A DNA stretch of 64,000 nucleotides, from assembly GCA_033239525.1 (NCBI GenBank), contig BSYO01000014.1, positions 4,692,536-4,756,535 of the forward strand, in the 5' to 3' direction. This stretch comes from Nepenthes gracilis (lineage: Eukaryota; Streptophyta; Magnoliopsida; Caryophyllales; Nepenthaceae). Position 1 is the stretch's first letter; each line of letters starts with the position of its first letter. The translations under genes and the position numbers were made by a program. Below, piece after piece: positions 61,210 to 64,000 of this stretch. The notes below the pieces were generated by a model that had not been told where the DNA came from, made no database searches, and saw nothing but the letters and a program-made list of their open reading frames with translations.

Positions 61210-61860
61210 TTAGGATAGCCGCCGGTTCAAGTTGCAGGCATTAGGAAGCATTTTACATTCTTTTACAAAGTATAGACATTAGGCATAATTAGGAAGCATT
61301 TTAACACGGTGTTTGATATTGTCAGATACAGATATAACTCCTTGTTTTCTTTAGGGAAGTACAAGAGAGGTGGACAAGCAAGGTATTCCTTTAGCTTTTG
61401 GAAGACTACTTGACAGTTTACAGTCCACTAGAAACCACTCCCCTTCGTCCCTCTCAAAACCTTGAAGAAGGGGAGATACTTCTTTACAGATCTAGCTAGA
61501 AACCGAGATAGTGCTACGAGCCTCCCGATGAGCCTTTAGACTTCCATTATAAATCGAGGCAGGCTCATGTCCATGCTAGCATTTAACTTCTCAAGGTTTA
61601 TTTCAATTCTCCAATGAGACTTGATAAAGCTTAAGAATTTTTTTAAAATTACTCCGAATATATACTTCGTTGGATTCAGCTTTATCTAGCGTACTCAAAG
61701 CACCTTGAAGGCGTCTTTGAGATCGCGAATATGGTCGTCGATTGCTATACTTTTGACAAATATGTCGTCTAAATACACATCCATATTCCAACCAATTTGC
61801 TTCTCAAATATCTTGTTGATGAGCCTCTAGTAAGTGGCTCTTGCATACTTCAGGCTGAAT
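61210..61860 (-). pseudogene. Tat-3 pol: C-terminal RT and RNase H start
   Basis: From 61860 downward the minus strand reads RLINKIFEKQIG, then MDVYLDDIFVKSIAIDDHI (the catalytic Y-x-D-D near 61775), IKLNPTKYIFGVILKKFLSF and RLIGRLVALSRFLARSVKKY. It goes on to LKEYLACPPLLYFP and ELYLYLTISNTVL, the RNase H beginning. It then stops, and the antisense ORF C-terminus starts within 100 bases. The rest of RNase H, the second RNase H and integrase are therefore deleted. The N-terminal side is cut at 61860 by another LTR. Confidence 0.85.
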
Positions 61861-63135
61861 TGTGACAGATTATGTCCTAAAATCCATCATTTGTCATAAT
61901 AATAATTTATTATCTTTTAATTATTTATTTTACCAATAAATAAATCATAAACCCATTGGACGTGAGTTTTTTATCAATACCACAATCGACTGTAAATAAA
62001 CAATAATGCAATATATACAAGATCTAAATATATTGTCACCTCATCTTTGACTTTGGCGTTAACCCAAACAATATGACATTAAGTTTTATTAAGAAAAGAT
62101 GCATATCAAATCCATCATATACAAAATTGCGAATATAAATAACATTCATAAAATTTGTCCATCTGTACCACTTCATTTACTAAGCCTTACATTGTTCTTA
62201 ACAGTCAACAAAATTGCTCAAAACGCTAAATCATTTTCTTTTTTTCCTTTGTTCACAACTAAAGTTAACTAGAAAACAACAACTAAACACAATACATACT
62301 ATCTAAAGATAGGCATACAAAAATGTCTTTGGAACATAAATTAAATATTTCAATCTTTACTCCATCTCATCAAGCAAGAACTCAGGTGACTCACCTAAAG
62401 GGTTACTTAAATAGTAAAAGAGTGAGTCAAATACTCAATAATACACTACACATAACAAAAAAAAGGTGCATATACATACTTATTCTTAAAATCATATTGT
62501 AGGATGTAGGAATCGTACAAGACGAAATAACAAAAACATGAATGCAATATCCTGATTTCTTATCTTATTTTTTTACCATTAGCCATCAAAATATATTTCT
62601 TGTTCTTTCTTATTCTTATCTGTCAAAATATACTAAAAATTTACTTATCTTTAAGGATCAGGACTAGTAGGCGTTATAGTTAAATGAGTGATTGATGAAA
62701 CCTAGATTGTATTTTTTCTTTACACAATCAAAGTCTTTTTCTTCTATTCAAGAATCCAGAGGTGGGCCATCTATATTTATTCCTATAGACGGGGCCAAAA
62801 CTACATTTGGGTACTAACTTTCAAATAATAATCTTTCACTATAATATACTAAAGTATACCAAAATATACTATTTATTAAATAATCTTTGATTCAGTTTTT
62901 TAGCTTCTTAATTTAAGAAAAACTTTACACTTTACTTATTGATTTTTAGCTCTCACCCTTTTAGAGAACGGTTCATACTTTCCTTAACAGAATCACAGAT
63001 ATCCCTTCTTTCTTTCTATAATGTCAGATACAATTTCATCATATCAACTTATAAATATGAATTTTTGACAACAAAACACGCAGCAAAAATTTAAGAATTT
63101 TTATACAAATTTAATAATCATACATCATGTTACGT
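61861..63135 (-). mobile_element. Gypsy LTR remnant (minus) inserted in Tat-3
   Basis: It starts TGTGACAGATTATG on the plus strand (reverse of the family TGTCACA end) directly inside the Tat-3 RT frame. It contains the conserved block AAGAGTGAGTCAAATACTCAATAATAC (62418) and CAGAGGTGGGCCATCTATAT (62758), both shared with 42313 and 42631. The far end is near 63135. No coding sequence. Confidence 0.5.
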
Positions 63136-64000
63136 TACGGATTTTCGGGTCCGAGCAACAAAAATGAGATGATGATTGAGTGAAAGAGAAGAGAGATTGA
63201 ACATTAATGAGAAGGAAACCACGTGGCATTTCACTAAGTTTATTGTTGATTTTTACAAAGTGGTGTCCGAGAACAATGGATGACACCCTTGGACGAAATG
63301 ATATTTATGGGAGAGAATGTTATGGGCCGCTAGGTGCCAAAGGGCCACCTACCTCCCCATCTCTCCTCGGGTTTGTTATCGTGAATGGGCAAGGCCGCGC
63401 CGTTTCGTGCCAAGAGGACGGGAATGTCGATCTTCTAGGTGGGCGTGTTAGAGATTATCTTTTTGGGTTTATGATAAAGAGCCTACCTCGTGCTTTTACC
63501 GAGTCTGGCTCTTCAAAGTATTCCTCATCTTCTCTCGAAGGCTTGAACATTCTCACTCCATACACTTATCTTTTCCGGTCAAGTTCTTATCCTCTTTACC
63601 CCTGGATTGGGGACCCCGGGTACCGAACTTATGCCCAAGGGTCCGAGATCTTCGACCGTTGTTCTTCTCGAGGCTTCACAGATGTCTTTTCTTGTGAATG
63701 CATGTCCGAGAACAGGATGATTGTCCGAGGGGTCCTACCATCAAGACTTAGATCGAATTTGCACAGTCCTAAGACTTCCTCTTGGTCCATGACTTCATCG
63801 CCCGATAACTTTGTTATTGTCCGAAAACTCTCATGCCGCTGCTTCGTTGGCATCATGGGCATTTTGACGTCTCGACGTAATCGCCTTGGGAAGGTAACGT
63901 TCATCATTTCCAAGAGAACGCCGGGTGACACGCGTGGCGCATTTAATTATTTTGAACTTCAACGATCATTTCCTTTCCGGATCCAATGTCCGAAAGTGAC
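63136..64000 (-). other. Probable LTR or UTR of another element
   Basis: GC-richer sequence with repeated GTCCGAG/GTCCGAA words (63157, 63268, 63641, 63704, 63723, 63819, 63990). On the minus strand a promoter-like CCCATAAATATC is near 63315, and on the plus strand there is an ACGT-core motif CCACGTGGC (63221). It looks like an LTR read on the minus strand. The 100-codon minus ORF (63629-63931) has no motif I recognise. Confidence 0.3.

Overview
The window looks like nuclear DNA from a flowering plant, probably a dicot. It has AT-rich intergenic sequence, spliced genes with GT-AG introns, and nested LTR retrotransposons filling most of the 64 kb. I recognise one intact host gene. It is a six-exon, minus-strand bHLH transcription factor gene (52101-55745, 384 codons) of the bHLH122/128/130 (AKS/FBH) group. 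Almost everything else is decayed mobile DNA, with stops that mostly look like C-to-T or G-to-A changes.

Layout. 3-6418: the 3' half of a Ty3/gypsy Tat-clade element (called Tat-1), with integrase end, a 39-bp array, an antisense accessory ORF, a 57-bp array holding a poly-A retroposon, polypurine tract and LTR. 6419-11888: AT-rich DNA with one MITE candidate and a direct repeat split by the next element. 11889-27709: Tat-2, a whole but broken Tat element with both LTRs and a probable 5-bp target duplication. It carries gag, a poly-A retroposon, RT/RNase H/integrase, an 83-bp array, an antisense ORF, a nested gypsy LTR and a second antisense coiled-coil module. 28372-35695: a degenerate gypsy element, Tekay/Del-like, with 2.35-kb LTRs. 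35696-50830: a patchwork of gypsy LTR remnants on both strands with several tandem arrays (181, 56 and 52 bp), plus a Ty1/copia RT-RNase H relic near 48.4-48.96 kb. 50831-56500: the bHLH gene and its flanks. 56745-61860: the 3' part of a third Tat element (Tat-3) on the minus strand, whose antisense ORF therefore reads on the plus strand. 61861-64000: further gypsy LTR material.

The three Tat elements share one plan: pol, tandem array (where preserved), an ORF on the opposite strand with a transposon-protein domain (PF04195-like) followed by a coiled coil, then 3' UTR, polypurine tract and LTR. All three antisense ORFs show a short GT-AG intron just before the coiled coil. I see no new functional system such as a defence island or biosynthetic cluster. 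The most distinctive observations are that conserved antisense intron and a poly-A retroposon family with a fixed 3' end, including two insertions of only 18-21 bp with perfect target duplications.
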